NCBI GenBank assembly: GCA_036346255.1
Contig: CM070622.1
Location: 31,832,751 to 31,896,750 of the forward strand
Length of the DNA stretch: 64,000 nucleotides
Source of the DNA: Ampelocalamus luodianensis
Taxonomy: Eukaryota > Streptophyta > Magnoliopsida > Poales > Poaceae
Reading direction: 5' to 3'
How positions within the stretch are numbered: the first letter of the stretch is position 1; each line of letters starts with the position of its first letter. This document shows positions 24,222-36,497 of this stretch, in pieces. The notes under the pieces were generated by a model. That model was given only the letters and a program-made list of their open reading frames with translations. It made no database searches and was not told where the DNA came from. The translations under genes and the position numbers were made by a program.

Positions 24222-25374
24222 TGTAACATCCAGTTTTGACTTGTGTTTCAAATGTAAGAAAATGAGTAGAAATTAAAAAATTTTCTTACATCTTGTATTT
24301 CCTGTATGTTCTAAACAATTCCTGTACAAGAATTATGGAAATACAAAGTCACAAGTCTTTTGATCCAAAATCTTATCTTCCAAAAACATTCATCTCAAAT
24401 CTTGTGATCATCCTTTGAAAATATTTTTCTTAAGTTCCTGGGATGGTATGTGACCTCTCTGAAAAATTTCACAATTTTAGAAATTGTTTGGATATTTTTA
24501 GAAGGTAGTCAAACCTGTTTGACTTTTAGTCAAACCTTAAACTAGAGCCTTGCATAATTTTTGGAGAATAATACGTAGCATAAAAACCTCTGAAAATTTT
24601 ACACAAGGTTAATATCTGAGTTAGCAAGCTCCAGTAAAAATATCAGAAATTTTGGAGTTGTTTTGCTATCTCAAATAAATCCCCGAACTCCCAACTCTAT
24701 TTAAAACCCAAAACCTGTTTTCACTGTGCGTTGGGTTCAAGTCAGACTCGGGCTCGAGCCACTTGTCTCGGTCCAGTCAACTAACTGCACCGGGCCTCCT
24801 TTTAAAAACGCGCGTCCAATCTCAGCCGTGGGATCCTGATCGATCGGCCTAGGTTCGCGTGAACATTCGGACGTTCGAATGTCTTGGTGAATCGTGGTCG
24901 TTCATTTCTGATCCAAGGGTTCGCAATCCTCTCTGTTGATTTAAACCTCGGGAGCCTTGGCGAACCCGCCGTTAGATTAAATCGGACCGTCGCGTGGCGA
25001 AGCGTTCGGACCTCGATTTTTGATCGGTTTGAGCCGTTGGATTAAAATCCGCGCTCACAATCTCTCTGTTGTGTTTAAACCTCGAAGCGTGGCGCGATAT
25101 CAGCCGTCCGATCAAAATCCAAGGGCTCAAAATCGCCCGAGCTTTTCTCTGGTCATCTTCAACCTCATGGTGCTTGAGCAGAGAGGCATGGCGGCTGTCA
25201 AATCGTGTTCCTCTTGCAACGTCTCCCTGGTCGGCATTAAGTGCTTGCAGGTGCTTTCGGCCGAAAGGCATGCCCTACTCCTACACCTCCATCATTTTGC
25301 TTTTAGGTCCATGTTTGTGTCATGGACTTAGCTCACCCGTGAGGCTCCTTTTGCCAAACCCTAGTTTTCCAAGC

Positions 25375-25383
25375 TATATAAGG
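25375..25383 (+). promoter_or_regulatory. TATA box of the C LTR
   Basis: TATATAAGG lies in a promoter-like setting, about 1.15 kb into the LTR and followed by a pyrimidine-rich stretch (CCTTTACACCACCC) suited to a start site near 25410. If so, about 3.9 kb of the LTR is transcribed leader. Confidence 0.55.
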
Positions 25384-28300
25384 TCCCAAAACCCCCCTCC
25401 TGGTGTTCCTTTACACCACCCTTAGCTCCTTCTTCATTGTTGGAGCTTAATACATCAAAAACACCAAATCACCATTGTTGACCCGTGGAGCTCCATTGTG
25501 GATCATGAAGCTCCAGTGGTTCTTCTTCGAATATTCTTGTACCCTTTTCAACTCCTTATTACCCTAGTCATTTCCCCTCACTTAATTTTGGGTTTCATTC
25601 ACAGGATTTGACAAATTTGGGGTTTGTTCAAATTCGGCCGAAACCATCCCCTTTCTTCCTCAGCTCCGGTGAGTGCTCCATTTCTCAATTGCTTGCTCAT
25701 GAAGCTTCTTTGGGCTATATTGTAGCTATTATGGCCACCCAGTGGTGTTCATTTTGCTCAGGTTGTCTTATTCGTGTGATCTCCTTCAACTCCGGTGGGT
25801 TCCTTTGCTGTCTAAGCTGCTCCGGCCATCTTTGAAGCTCATCTCGGTCAAGGTAGCTTCTTATTAGTCCCTAGACACCGTGGCACTCGCTTCTTTAGAC
25901 TGCGGCGAGCTTTTGCTATTTTCGCTTTTGGCGGTAAAGCCCCATCTTCATTTTAGGCCATGCGTTTGAAACCATCGTCGTGGCGAGGCAACCACCTACT
26001 GGGTCATAAAGCCTATTGTGAATCCATTTTGATACTTGGTGGGCGCTGCCGTGGCCTTTGTCGCCGGCGACAAGCCGTAGATCCCGCTCGGGTTTTGTCG
26101 GGCGTTATCCCCTATTTTCAGCTGTCATTAGGACACCATTAATGATCTTATCATTGTTAATCATTAGGGTTAATTAATGTGTCTTAATCTGGTCCATTGT
26201 GTCTCTGACCAGTGGGCCCAGCCTCTTTAAACCCCCGTCGGCCTAAATCAACACCGTTAGGACATCATTAATGCTAATAATTGTCATTAATCGTTGTCTT
26301 AACATTAATGTGTCCGAATTTGCCTCATGTCTCACTGACAAGTGGACCCGCTCGTTAAACCCTCCTCACGGCACTTTTAAACCCACGTGCGTGAGTGCGT
26401 TGCGTTTTGTTGATCGTGGGCCGTCGATCTTGTGATCAACGACCCAGGTCTAGAGAAACGTTCGGACCGTCCGGTTTCCTAATCATTCTGGATCGTCCAT
26501 CGCTCGATTTGCGGCTGCGATCGCGAGTGCATTCGGACTCCCCAAAGGGAGGTGCACTCCGAGCCGTTGAGATCTGCGGCTGTGGGTGGTCGAGGCATTC
26601 GCTCGGTCCGAATGTTTCCCTCCACGTGAGCCGTTGGATCTTGATCCAACGGTGGGCTTCTTTTAGAATCGCGCGCGTGCGATGTTGTCCATGCGTGTGG
26701 CTCATTGGATTTCACATCAACGGCCCACGAGCGTCCACGTCGTTTATTTCTATTAAGGTTGTTTATGTTTCAGTAAGCATTTTCTTATCAACTGAAAATT
26801 GTATTAAAACTTTAGAAACTCACAACTAATTCATTTTAAATCCTTTTTAGATGTTTCCAACTACATTAAAGTCATGTTTCACTATAGTTTAATTTAAAAA
26901 TACATTTAGAATTGTTTTTGCAGCAGAAAATGTCATAAGCTTTATTAATTCATTTATGCCATTATTTAAAGTTCTTGTGGTTCTAGGAAAGTTTAGAAAA
27001 TGTATAGCTAAATTGTTATAATTCCTTTTTAGTTGATTCTAGTTGGGATGAGTTCATGTTTAACTAAAGTTTAATCTAAAAATGCATTTAGATAACTTTC
27101 GGTAACAGAGAGTTTTATAAACACTAATAACTTGATATCATCCATTTTAGAATATTCCAGAAAATGAATTTAGACATTGAAAAATGCATGTCTTTTTCTG
27201 TATAATTCCAATTTGTGTAAAATTAATTTTGTTAAATTCTTCTGTTAGTGTAATTTAATTTGGAATAGGTTTTAAGCATGGTCATATTTCTGTGAAGTAA
27301 CATGTGCTAGGTTTACAACTTAGAAAAATCATAAGTAAATCATTATAACCCCAAATTTAGTAAACTCAACTTTGCTGTCATTAGGATGTTGTAACCTTCC
27401 TGTCATAAAAATTTCAGACCTTAGATCATTCTAGAAATTTTCACCACGAATAGTACCAGTAATTAATTTAGTTGATTTAATAGGCTGAGAGAGTATATTT
27501 TGGCTGTAACTTTTGCATGCTAAATCCAAATTGCATGGTTCTTGTTCCTAAAATTGTATAAAATCATCCCCTAGCTGCTGTATAAATTTTATTAGATTTG
27601 GATGTCTTTTGTTGTTGGAGTTATTTGGTGTTCTTCGTTCTTATCGATTTTATCGCCTTTTCGCGTTAGGTTCCGAAGACAATATTGATAATAATTCTGA
27701 GCCACAGCCATTAGATCCTGCACTCCAGCAAGGCAAGCAGATGTAGCATCATTTGATCATGTTGTTCCTACTATTTTCAAATTCTAATATATTGTTTGCA
27801 AATTCTACGTACGCATTGCTATATTGTTTTAACTATTGTCGATAGTTAACCTAGTAGATGCATTATCAGTAGGCAAATGTTTATCCTCTACTACTGAGCC
27901 TAAGTTTATCTTGCTGTGATTTTGGGTTCGTTGGATGAATTCTTGTCACTTAGTAGTTTACGAGTTTGTTGCCTAGCCATGCTTAGCTATCAGTAGAAAT
28001 GGGCGGTTATCGACTTATCGATAACCTTGATCACACAAACTTATTATAATCTTTATATTTCAGTTTGGTGCTATGTTCAAATTGCAAAACTAAAACTGAA
28101 AATAAAAACAATTTGGACTTGGCACAATGGTAAGATGGTGTGATCTTTGGGTGTGGCTGGATTGGTGCCCAAGTCATTTAAGGACCGAGTTACTTGCGCC
28201 ACCGTTCTGAGCATTCTTGCGTGCTAACCACACTAGAGGGTATGGGACCTGTCTTGACTTAGTACTTTGGCATGTGTTAGCTACGAGTCGCAGGAGGGCG

Positions 28301-28574
28301 TGTGTGTGTTGTGTTATGGTAAAATGAGATGGTTGTGTATGGGAGCATTGTAGTAGTTCAAAGAGCTTTACCCCGTGGGGTAGTTGTCTTTTTGGCTTTA
28401 CAATGTAAGCGTATGGGTTTTCATCCATACGAGCGACTCGTAGTTGATACACAATATTGGAAATGTCTCGTAGGACTTAGCCGTGCCGACATACCTTTGG
28501 AAGTGTGCTAAATCATGTGGCTTAAAGGCGGTCTGAATTGTGGGTACATTGGTACACCCCTGCAGGGTTTTGAA

Positions 28575-28586
28575 CTATTCGAATAG
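28575..28586. promoter_or_regulatory. LTR palindrome CTATTCGAATAG, copy in C 3' LTR
   Basis: The block here is complete: GGTACACC, CTGCAG, the palindrome, then CCTAGGTTATGGACACGC. Confidence 0.8.
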
Positions 28587-30152
28587 CCTCGTCCTAGGTT
28601 ATGGACACGCTCGGAAACGCCCCGTGAGAACTAGACTACAATATTTTAATTAAAAACTTGACGGGTGGTATGAATCAGGGATTCATGCTATGTGTGGTGG
28701 CTATTGAGTTAGTCACTTCTAGGTGGTTACTTGATAATTCACATTACCATTGTTATTTTAATGCTTAAAACTGATTTGTTAAATTGCTTTCAATCTATTA
28801 CATTATTGCAAATGAAACTTGCTTTATCGTCCAAACAACCATATAACCAACATCCTTTGATCAGACTTTCATGTAGCTATGTATAGGCTTGTTACTCGTA
28901 AGTCTTACGAGTACATTTTATACTCACTGCATTGCTTATTTTGTGCAGAGGAAGAAGGTGAGCCGAAGGGCCTCACTTTTGTGAGTTGTCTTTGTGGCGG
29001 TGTGTGGGCGATTAGCTTAGCGGCCCGTCGGTTGCCACTGTGGTGTTATGTGGCTAACGGTCGTCTTTTAGTTTAAGCCATCTTATGGCAACTTTTGCTT
29101 CCGCTGTTACTTCTTAATGCTTATGTCTTTTAGCCGGTCGGCTGTTCTGTAATAACTTGTATTATGTATGTCTTTTGGTAGACTTGTTATATTATGTTGT
29201 ATGGAATTGATCCATGCTTTGGTATGATGTATGTGTGCTGCATTTTCTGGAAAGCACATGTCCATCAAGGCACGGGTTATTCTGTTTGTGATACTAGAGC
29301 CAGTGGAAGGTTAAGTATTACAAGCTTAATAAACTGGGGTCTCTGTGAGGACCCCGATTTATTTGGCTTGTAATGCTTAACCATCCATTTGGTCCTAACA
29401 TTACAAATCAAATAAACCAAGCCTCGAGATATGTATACTTCCCAGAAATGCAATATACACACCCTGCTACAAAATTGTGCATCAATTCCATCCATTCACA
29501 TAGAACCGAAGCACAACACAAGTTCAAAAGACATACATAATAATAAGTTATTACAAAAGAGGGGCGACAGGCGGATACCACTCTGAGATAACCAAGTAAA
29601 CAGCGGAAGCAAAGGTGCCATAAGATGGGGATAAACAAAAGCCAATTAGTGTGCCTTTAACCCACAAGGCAACCAACCGAACCGCTAGACTAGTCGTCAA
29701 ACCCGCAGCACATCTTACAAAAAGGGAAGCCCTTGGGGCTCACCTTCTTCCTCTGCAACAAAAATATTAAGCAAAGCAGATGAGTACAAAAATTGTTTTT
29801 GTACTCGCAAAACTGACGTGTAAGATAACAGAACTATAAATAGCTACATGCAAGTTTTATTTAAGTGGAGGAGGCTCTCGACTTATTTTCAGCATAAAGC
29901 AAGTTTTATTTGCAATAATGTAATACATTTGAAAGCAAGTCCTCAATTCATTTTTATTGTTCAAATAACCAGGAGACAAATATAACAATAGGTAGATGAC
30001 AACAACAATCACGGAAGTGACTAACTTAATAGTCACCACAACCATAGCATGAAGTACCCCTTCATACCACCCATGTCAAATTTTAAGTTTTAAAAGGTTG
30101 TAGTCTAGTTCTTGCGGGAAATAACCAAGCGTGTCCATAACCTAGGGCGAGG

Positions 30153-30164
30153 CTATTCGAATAG
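30153..30164. promoter_or_regulatory. LTR palindrome CTATTCGAATAG, copy in D
   Basis: The palindrome is intact. It lies 809 bp from the LTR 3' end. The CTGCAG neighbour has decayed to CTGGAG. Confidence 0.75.
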
Positions 30165-31739
30165 TTTTAACCTGGAGGGGTGTACCAATGTACCACACGA
30201 TAGACCGCCTTTCCACCACCACGGTTAGCATACTTCCTTTGGTATGCGGGCACGGCTAAGTCTAACAAGGCGCTTTCCAATGGATGATGCTAATTAAGAG
30301 CATTACGGGACAAGGACACATTAGGCAGACCTAACGGTGCGCTAATGCTCCTCACACACACATACACACACACATATATTTTTAACACACCCACCGACCA
30401 GCTCATAATTAACACATCCCAAAGTACTTAGTCAAGAGAGGTCCCATATCCCCCTCGTGTGATTAGCACGCAATAATTGCTTGGATCAATGGCACAAGCA
30501 ACTCGGTCCTTAGGGACTTAGGCACCATTCCATTCACACCCAGAGATCACACCACATACCATTGTGCCCAAGTCAAGATATAATTTTTGTTTTCGGTTTT
30601 GATTTGCAAATTAGTAAAACACAAGGACTGGACATAATGGAGTAATATTAACATTTGTGTGATCAAGATCACCGACTAAGTCGACGATCGCCCAATACTA
30701 CCGATAACTAAGCATTGCTAAGCATTGTATCGTAAAGACAAATAAAGGCCTAAATCATTCACCGGGCTCTAATTCACGGTGAGGATAATATTCTAAGGTA
30801 GTGGCAGGGTGAACAATTTAAGGAAACAATGCAATAGGATTAGCTACCTCTATTCGGCAAAATTAATCATTGACACAAAAGCATGCATACATACAAGTAA
30901 AACAAAGTATTAGATTTTAAAAGTAATGGGATGGAGTGGATATGATCAAGCTGCTTACTGGTCTTTGTTGCTCACTGTCTTCTGAGGATCACTCTCAAGG
31001 ATGACACAATCGTCGGAACCTACAGAAAGAGCGAAAAGAACAGAATAAGGACAAAGAAAGCGAAAAAGACTCTAAAACCAAAATACTCCAAATGCTCAAA
31101 AAATTTTACAGACAAGAGCAAGATTTAAAATGAATTTAGAAACAAGAACCAATTGATTGAGGTTCTTGTTCAATTCAATTAGTAGAAATTAAAACAATTC
31201 AATTCGATTGAAATTAAAATTAAATGAGGTTCTTGTTCATAAATAATTTTCTAGAGGTTTTACGGACTTGAAAATTTTATGATAGGTAGCTCTTGACATT
31301 TTAAGGCTAACACAAGTAGTCTCACCTCATTTAGAGTTAAAATGATTTAGTTATGATTTTCAAGTTATAAAAATGAACAAAACTAAATTGCATATGAACT
31401 CTTCTTGAAAGCAATAACATGCCTAAGGTCAATTTTAACAGCAAGCTTATCATTAGAGGAGCCATCGATGTTGGATTCACTCAAAAGGATTTCTGAGAGA
31501 AATAGTTATGCATTTTACAAATTTCAATGAATTTTAGAACACATTTTAGGTTGAAACAAGTTAACCTAGTTTATACTATTTTACTTTCTGAGAAAGAGTT
31601 CAAAATCATACTCAATTTAAAGTTCATCTTACCACGAGCTAACACGGTTTGAATTTCTCAAAAGGAGTTAAAATGAAATAGTTCACCTTTGAAAACTAGA
31701 ACATTTAAATACTTTGAAAAGAGGAGCTTCGGTTGATCA

Positions 31740-32680
31740 GTTTGTCTTGATGAAAAAGGAGGAGGTCCGAACGTTAAGATTAGATCTAACGGCCCGACCA
31801 CCGGATGCCGCGACACGTCTGAAGGATCTCCTTGCGCTTGAGGAGGTCGTGGCCGTCGGATCTGATCTGGCGGTCCGAGCTCACGAGGAGGTCTAGGGTA
31901 ATAGGTCTAACGGAGTGCAGGCGGCTAAGATCTCACGGGAGGTCTTGGCGGTCAAGATTTAAGCGGAGGAGAATGCGGGCGGCTAGGATCTCACCGGGAG
32001 GTCCTAACGGTCAAGATCTCCACGGGGAGGTCCTACAAGGCAAGTGTTTGAGAGAGAAGTGCGGGCGGTTGGATCTCCACGGGAGGTCCTAAAGCTACGG
32101 ATCTAAATGGAGGAGGTCCTAGGCGGTCGAGATCTCCGGGGGTCTGAGGCTGTAAGTTAGCGAGAGAGACACGTGGATGGTGGGATCTCAGGAGGTCATG
32201 GATGGCCATGATCTGCAGGGAGGTCCTGCGACAGGTTTTAACGGAAGGAGATCCCTACAAAGCAGGTGCTTTAACGGAGAGAGGTGCAGGCGGCTCGAGA
32301 TCCCCATGGGGAGGTCTGAAGGTCCAGATCTGTGCGGATGGAGGTCTTGCGGTCTTCTTCACAAAGGACCCGAGGTGGTCTTTTTCAAAGAGGACCCCAA
32401 AGGTAGTTTGAAGGTTTTCTTTACAAAAGACCAAGGGTGGTCTTTTTGCAAAGAGACCCCAATGCGGTCTTTTGCAAAGAGGACCCCAAGGCGGAGGGTG
32501 ATCCTAACGGTGGGATTTAACCTCGGAGGTCTTTAGCAGTCGAGGATTTCACGGGAGGTCACGGAACCTAAAGACTTTACACGAAGATCTAAAGGCCAAG
32601 GGCTAACGCTAGGAGATCATTAACGGTCTAGATTGAGCCTAGGAGGTCGGGACTTAAAGACACCCACGGCTTGCGACAAG
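31740..32680 (-). repeat. Degenerate minisatellite with GGAGGTC core in LTR D
   Basis: Units of about 30 bases recur, with core GATCTCCACGGGGAGGTCCT and a variable ACGGCT-like spacer. A second unit type at 32340-32500 has core GTGGTCTTTTTCAAAGAGG. A few more GGAGGTCC units occur at 33685-33850. Units are imperfect and interrupted. Confidence 0.7.
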
Positions 32681-33327
32681 AACAACATTAAACACTAAAG
32701 ATGGGCCCTAGGACAACAAATGCTAATCATTAGGCTCTGACACTTGCAGAGTAAGGCACGGCAAAAACATGAGTTCGGTTTTTAGCTCACCGCGGCGGCG
32801 GGGGCCTCGCCGCGAGAACCAAAGGCACGGTTGAGTTCTAAATAGTGAGGAACCTAAAGGTACGAAAACTAGGGCTAGGCGCATCCTCTGGCGGCTGGCG
32901 GAGATGACCGTAGGAGACCAAATCACGGCAAAGCGAAAAGCTAACAAGGTTCAAAGCGACCGGGTTTCCAACACTAAAGTACTAACCTGGGAATGAAGGA
33001 GGTCCAAGAATGGTCGCAAGAACTCCGGTGGCGGTGGTGCTTTCATGGAGATGAGGAAAACGACACTCCCGACCACAGCAATCTCCCAAGCTGTCAACCT
33101 GCGTGAAGGTTAAACAAAACAAGTTAGGGAGGCTTGAGGTGACCAAGAGAACAAAAGGACAGTCACTATTGCAATATTGAACCACTGGAGCTCGGAGGTC
33201 GCCGGAGAGCTCCAAGGTCCAGAAATGGTGGCAAAGCTTCTCGGGAGTTTTGAGCACAAGAGTAGTGAAGAAAGTTAGGATTGCAAGAAAAGTGTTTAAA
33301 GAAGCTTAAGGGAGAAGCTCGGGCTCA

Positions 33328-33334
33328 ATATATA
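33328..33334 (-). promoter_or_regulatory. Candidate TATA box of LTR D
   Basis: The reverse complement reads CTATATATTGAG, about 1.13 kb inside the LTR start, the same relative position as in the C LTR. Confidence 0.5.
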
Positions 33335-34476
33335 GCCGGAGAGGAAGAACAAAGGTAGTGTCCACGGTTTCAACAAGTTAGGACACTCGAAATGATAGGA
33401 GTAGGTGTCAGAGAGACTTTTGAGCAAAGGCGCCACACAATTAATGTTGGCGACACATAGCGGTTGTCGACCCTAGAGTTGACAAGGCACTGCTCTCTCT
33501 GCCATACGCACAAACTTTGATAATGACCGGGCCCACGGTCGGTGAGAGAACCGGGGAGGGCTGGTTAACAAGTGTAACAGGTGAAATCCTTCCACCGAGC
33601 TCCCACTAGGGAGAGTGCGAGCAGTTGGATGAGAATCTAAGGGCTCAGTTTTTAAATAAGGATTAGAGGTCCTAACACTTGGGGAGGTCGGGCCCGGATC
33701 AGGATGAGCGGCCCCGATCACCCAAGTGCTAGGGGTGGTCGAGAGGTGCGAGGAGAAACGCCCGGGTGGTCTTTGCAAAAGATGTAAAGGAGGTCCTTGG
33801 GAGGTCCTAGAGGGTTGTCTTTGCAAATAGAACATGAGGAGGTCGTGACGGTTGGATCCAAATCCAGCGGCCGACACCCACGCCAGCTGCCAGAGCAAGC
33901 AGCTAGCTAGGCGGCTCGGTGCGACCAAGACCTAGACGTTGGACTCTGGTTTGAGCCCAAGTCTGACTCAGACCAGGGTTTAAAGAGAATGGGACTGAAA
34001 TTTGGGGAAATATTTGAGGTAGCAAACTATCTCCAAAAATTCTGAAATTTTTATAGGAGCTTGCTAACTTTAGGATTAACCTTGTATAAAATTTCCAGAG
34101 GTTTTTGTGCTGTAAAGTTTCCTCCAAAATTATACAATGTGCTGAGCTAGGGTTTGACTGCAGGTCAAACAAGTTTGACTGACCCTTAAAAATATTCCAA
34201 CAATTTCTAAAAATTGTGAAATTTTTCAGAGGGTTCCCACATCAACCCTAGGACTTAGGAAAAATATTTGCAGAGAAAGATCACAAGATTGGACATGAGG
34301 GTTTTTGGAAAGGCAAAGTTTAAGGTCAAAATGACTCGTGGCTTGTATTTCCATAATTTTTATTACAAGAATTTTCCGAACATACTGGAATTACAAGATG
34401 TAAGAAAAGTTTTAATTTCTACTCATTTTCTTACATTTGAAACACAAGTTGAAAATGGGGATGTTACAGTCTCACA

Positions 34477-36497
34477 GAAAGTCTCCTCCTTTGTGGACCG
34501 TTGGATCTAATCCAACAGTTGGCTCTTTGAAGTATTGTCTGCGCGTTACGTCGACTCAGCGTTTGGGCCGTTCGATTCAAAATCAGCGGCCCAGGTTTTT
34601 CCACTTTGGGTTAGTAATAAGTAATTCCCGAAATCGGTTATCTACGAACTGTTAATTGTTTTAAATTTCAAAACTTCATAACTAATTCATTTTAACTCCT
34701 TTTTGAGTGGTTCAAATTTTGTCATTGTCCTGTTGAACTGAACTTTAATGTAAAATTGTGTATGAACCTTGTTTTGTGTGAGAAATCTGGGTAGAGTTAT
34801 TATCTTGTTTTAATATTGAATGGTTACTCTAAAAATTCATTAAAACTTGTAAAATGCATAAGTAATTCCCTGTAACTCCAAATTTTGCAAACCAAAATTT
34901 GTTAGGTTCCTTTATTAGTATGTTGCAGTGTAGGATAGGTTTTAATGTGGTCTTTGCCTCTGAAATTAATTTTGTGCTACTTTCACTACTTAGAAAAATC
35001 TTAAGAAATTCATTTTAACTCCAAAGGCAGTAAACCAAATTTTGCTATTCTTAGAATGTCATTCTCTGCTTACCATAAAAATTTTATATTCAAAAACTTT
35101 CTGAAAATTTGTGAAATGAACAGTAATAGAGAACTAATTAAATTGAATTTCCAGCCAATTAAACTTGTGTAGGCTATAACTTTTGCATGCTTAGTCCAAA
35201 TTGAATGATTCTTATTGCTAAATTCATTTAAAATCATGCTCTTCCTGCTGTGTAAATTTTATAGATTTTAGATGACTTTGAATTTTGAGTCTTTTGGTGT
35301 TCGTCATTTTTATTGGATTTTCTCTTTTTGTGATAGGTTCCGAAGAATTTGTTGAATCCAGAGTGATCCTCTGCAGCAATCAAGTGATCTCCATCAAGGC
35401 AAGCAGATGTAGCATCATTTGATCATATTGATCTCATTACTTTTAAAGTCTAATATCTTGTTTGCAAAGAATAAGTATGCATGCTTCTTTGTGTCAAAGT
35501 TAATTTTATCGTTTAGAAGTAGCTAATCCTATTGTATTGTTTCCCTGAAATTGTTCACCCCTACCACAAACCTAAGTTAATATTCTCATTGGTGAATTAG
35601 AGTCCAGTGAATGATTTTTGGTCTTTTAATTGTCTTTACGATATGATGCTAGCAATGCTTAGTTATCGGTAGAATTGGGCGGTTTTCGACTTAGTCGATG
35701 ACCTTGATCACACAAAACTTATGATTACTTATGTTTAGCACCTTGTGCCTTGTTTATTTGTGAAATCTAAAACTAGAAATAAAATATTTTAGACTTAGGC
35801 ACATTGGTATGATGGTGCGATCTTATGGTGTGACTCGAATGGTGCCCGAGTCATCAAGGACCGAGTTACTTGTGCCATTGATCCAAGCAATTTTGCGTGC
35901 TAACCACACTAGAGGGATATGGGACCTCTCTTGACTTAGTACTTTGGGGGTGTTAATTAATGAGTCGCGTGGTGGGTTGTATATTTGATTATATGCAACA
36001 TGGGACAAGGAAAGGAGGGGAGCACCCGTAGTTGCTACGGCTGGGCCGGTGCATTCTACTCTTTGTATGGGTCCTTGTGATCTTCGTCGCTGGCATATCA
36101 CTAAGGGTTAACCCCCATACGTGTGGCTCTTAATTAGCCTTTTCCATTGGAAACGTCTCGTAGGACTTAGCCGTGCCGGTATACCTAAGGAAGTGTGCTT
36201 AATCTAGTGGCAAAAAGGCGGTCTGAAGTGTGGGTACATTGGTACACCCCTACAGGGTTTAAACTATTTGAATAGCCTTGTCCTAGGTTATGGACACGCT
36301 TGGTTATTTCCCGCAAGAACTAGACTACAACCTTTTAATTAAAACTTGATGTGGGTGGTACGAATGGGTAATTCGTGCTATTGTTGTGATGGCTGTTGGG
36401 TTAGTTATCTCCATGATGTCTTTATGTTACTACTTATTGTCTTGCTGTTATTTGAACAAATAAAATTTGGATTGTTAAAACTACCTTCAATCTCCCT
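34477..36497 (+). repeat. Element E: partial chromovirus LTR
   Basis: It begins inside an LTR of the C/D family (compare 26700 onward), including TTGGATCTAATCCAA, and runs through the shared islands to the hairpin at 36360-36376. It breaks off at about 36497 in TTCAATC, where the C LTR would continue to CTATTACATTATTGC. Its left part should lie beyond element C but was lost with C's 5' end. No coding region. Confidence 0.8.
36264..36275. promoter_or_regulatory. LTR palindrome, degenerate copy in E
   Basis: It reads CTATTTGAATAG, one C-to-T change from the consensus at the CG centre, as expected from decay of a methylated cytosine. CTACAG replaces CTGCAG nearby. Confidence 0.7.

Larger units (their letters stand above)
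24222..29343 (+). repeat. Element C 3' LTR, about 5.1 kb
   Basis: It starts TGTAACATCC. Its last three bases (ACA, 34474-34476) lie beyond solo LTR D. Composition changes along it: an AT-rich start, a GATC-rich block of short inverted repeats (24760-25120 and 26400-26720), a TATA box at 25375, a long AT-rich middle (26750-27700) and a tail with the shared islands. Its length, with D removed, is about 5125 bp, the same as D. Confidence 0.9.
29344..34468 (-). mobile_element. Solo LTR D, 5125 bp, target duplication GTCTC
   Basis: It begins TGTGAGGACC and ends GGGGATGTTACA, so it reads as an LTR on the minus strand. GTCTC flanks it on both sides (29339-29343 and 34469-34473). There is no primer site, polypurine tract or coding region, so it is a solo LTR left by recombination. 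The target was the last bases of the C 3' LTR. Its terminal sequences resemble C and K, while its 3' tail also resembles A. Confidence 0.92.
18255..34476 (+). mobile_element. Element C: chromovirus with deleted 5' LTR and 5.1-kb 3' LTR
   Basis: Internal region 19092-24221 carries primer site, gag, pol and polypurine tract. The 3' LTR (24222-29343) is interrupted by solo LTR D, and its last bases (ACA) resume at 34474. Outside it, 34477-36497 is a different LTR, so C probably inserted there. Gag and pol match element A closely, so both belong to one lineage even though their LTRs differ over large parts. Confidence 0.88.

Noticed and set aside
31714..32536. Frames over the GGAGGTC array in LTR D
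   Set aside because: They arise from tandem repeats of about 30 bp; the same array in I lacks them.
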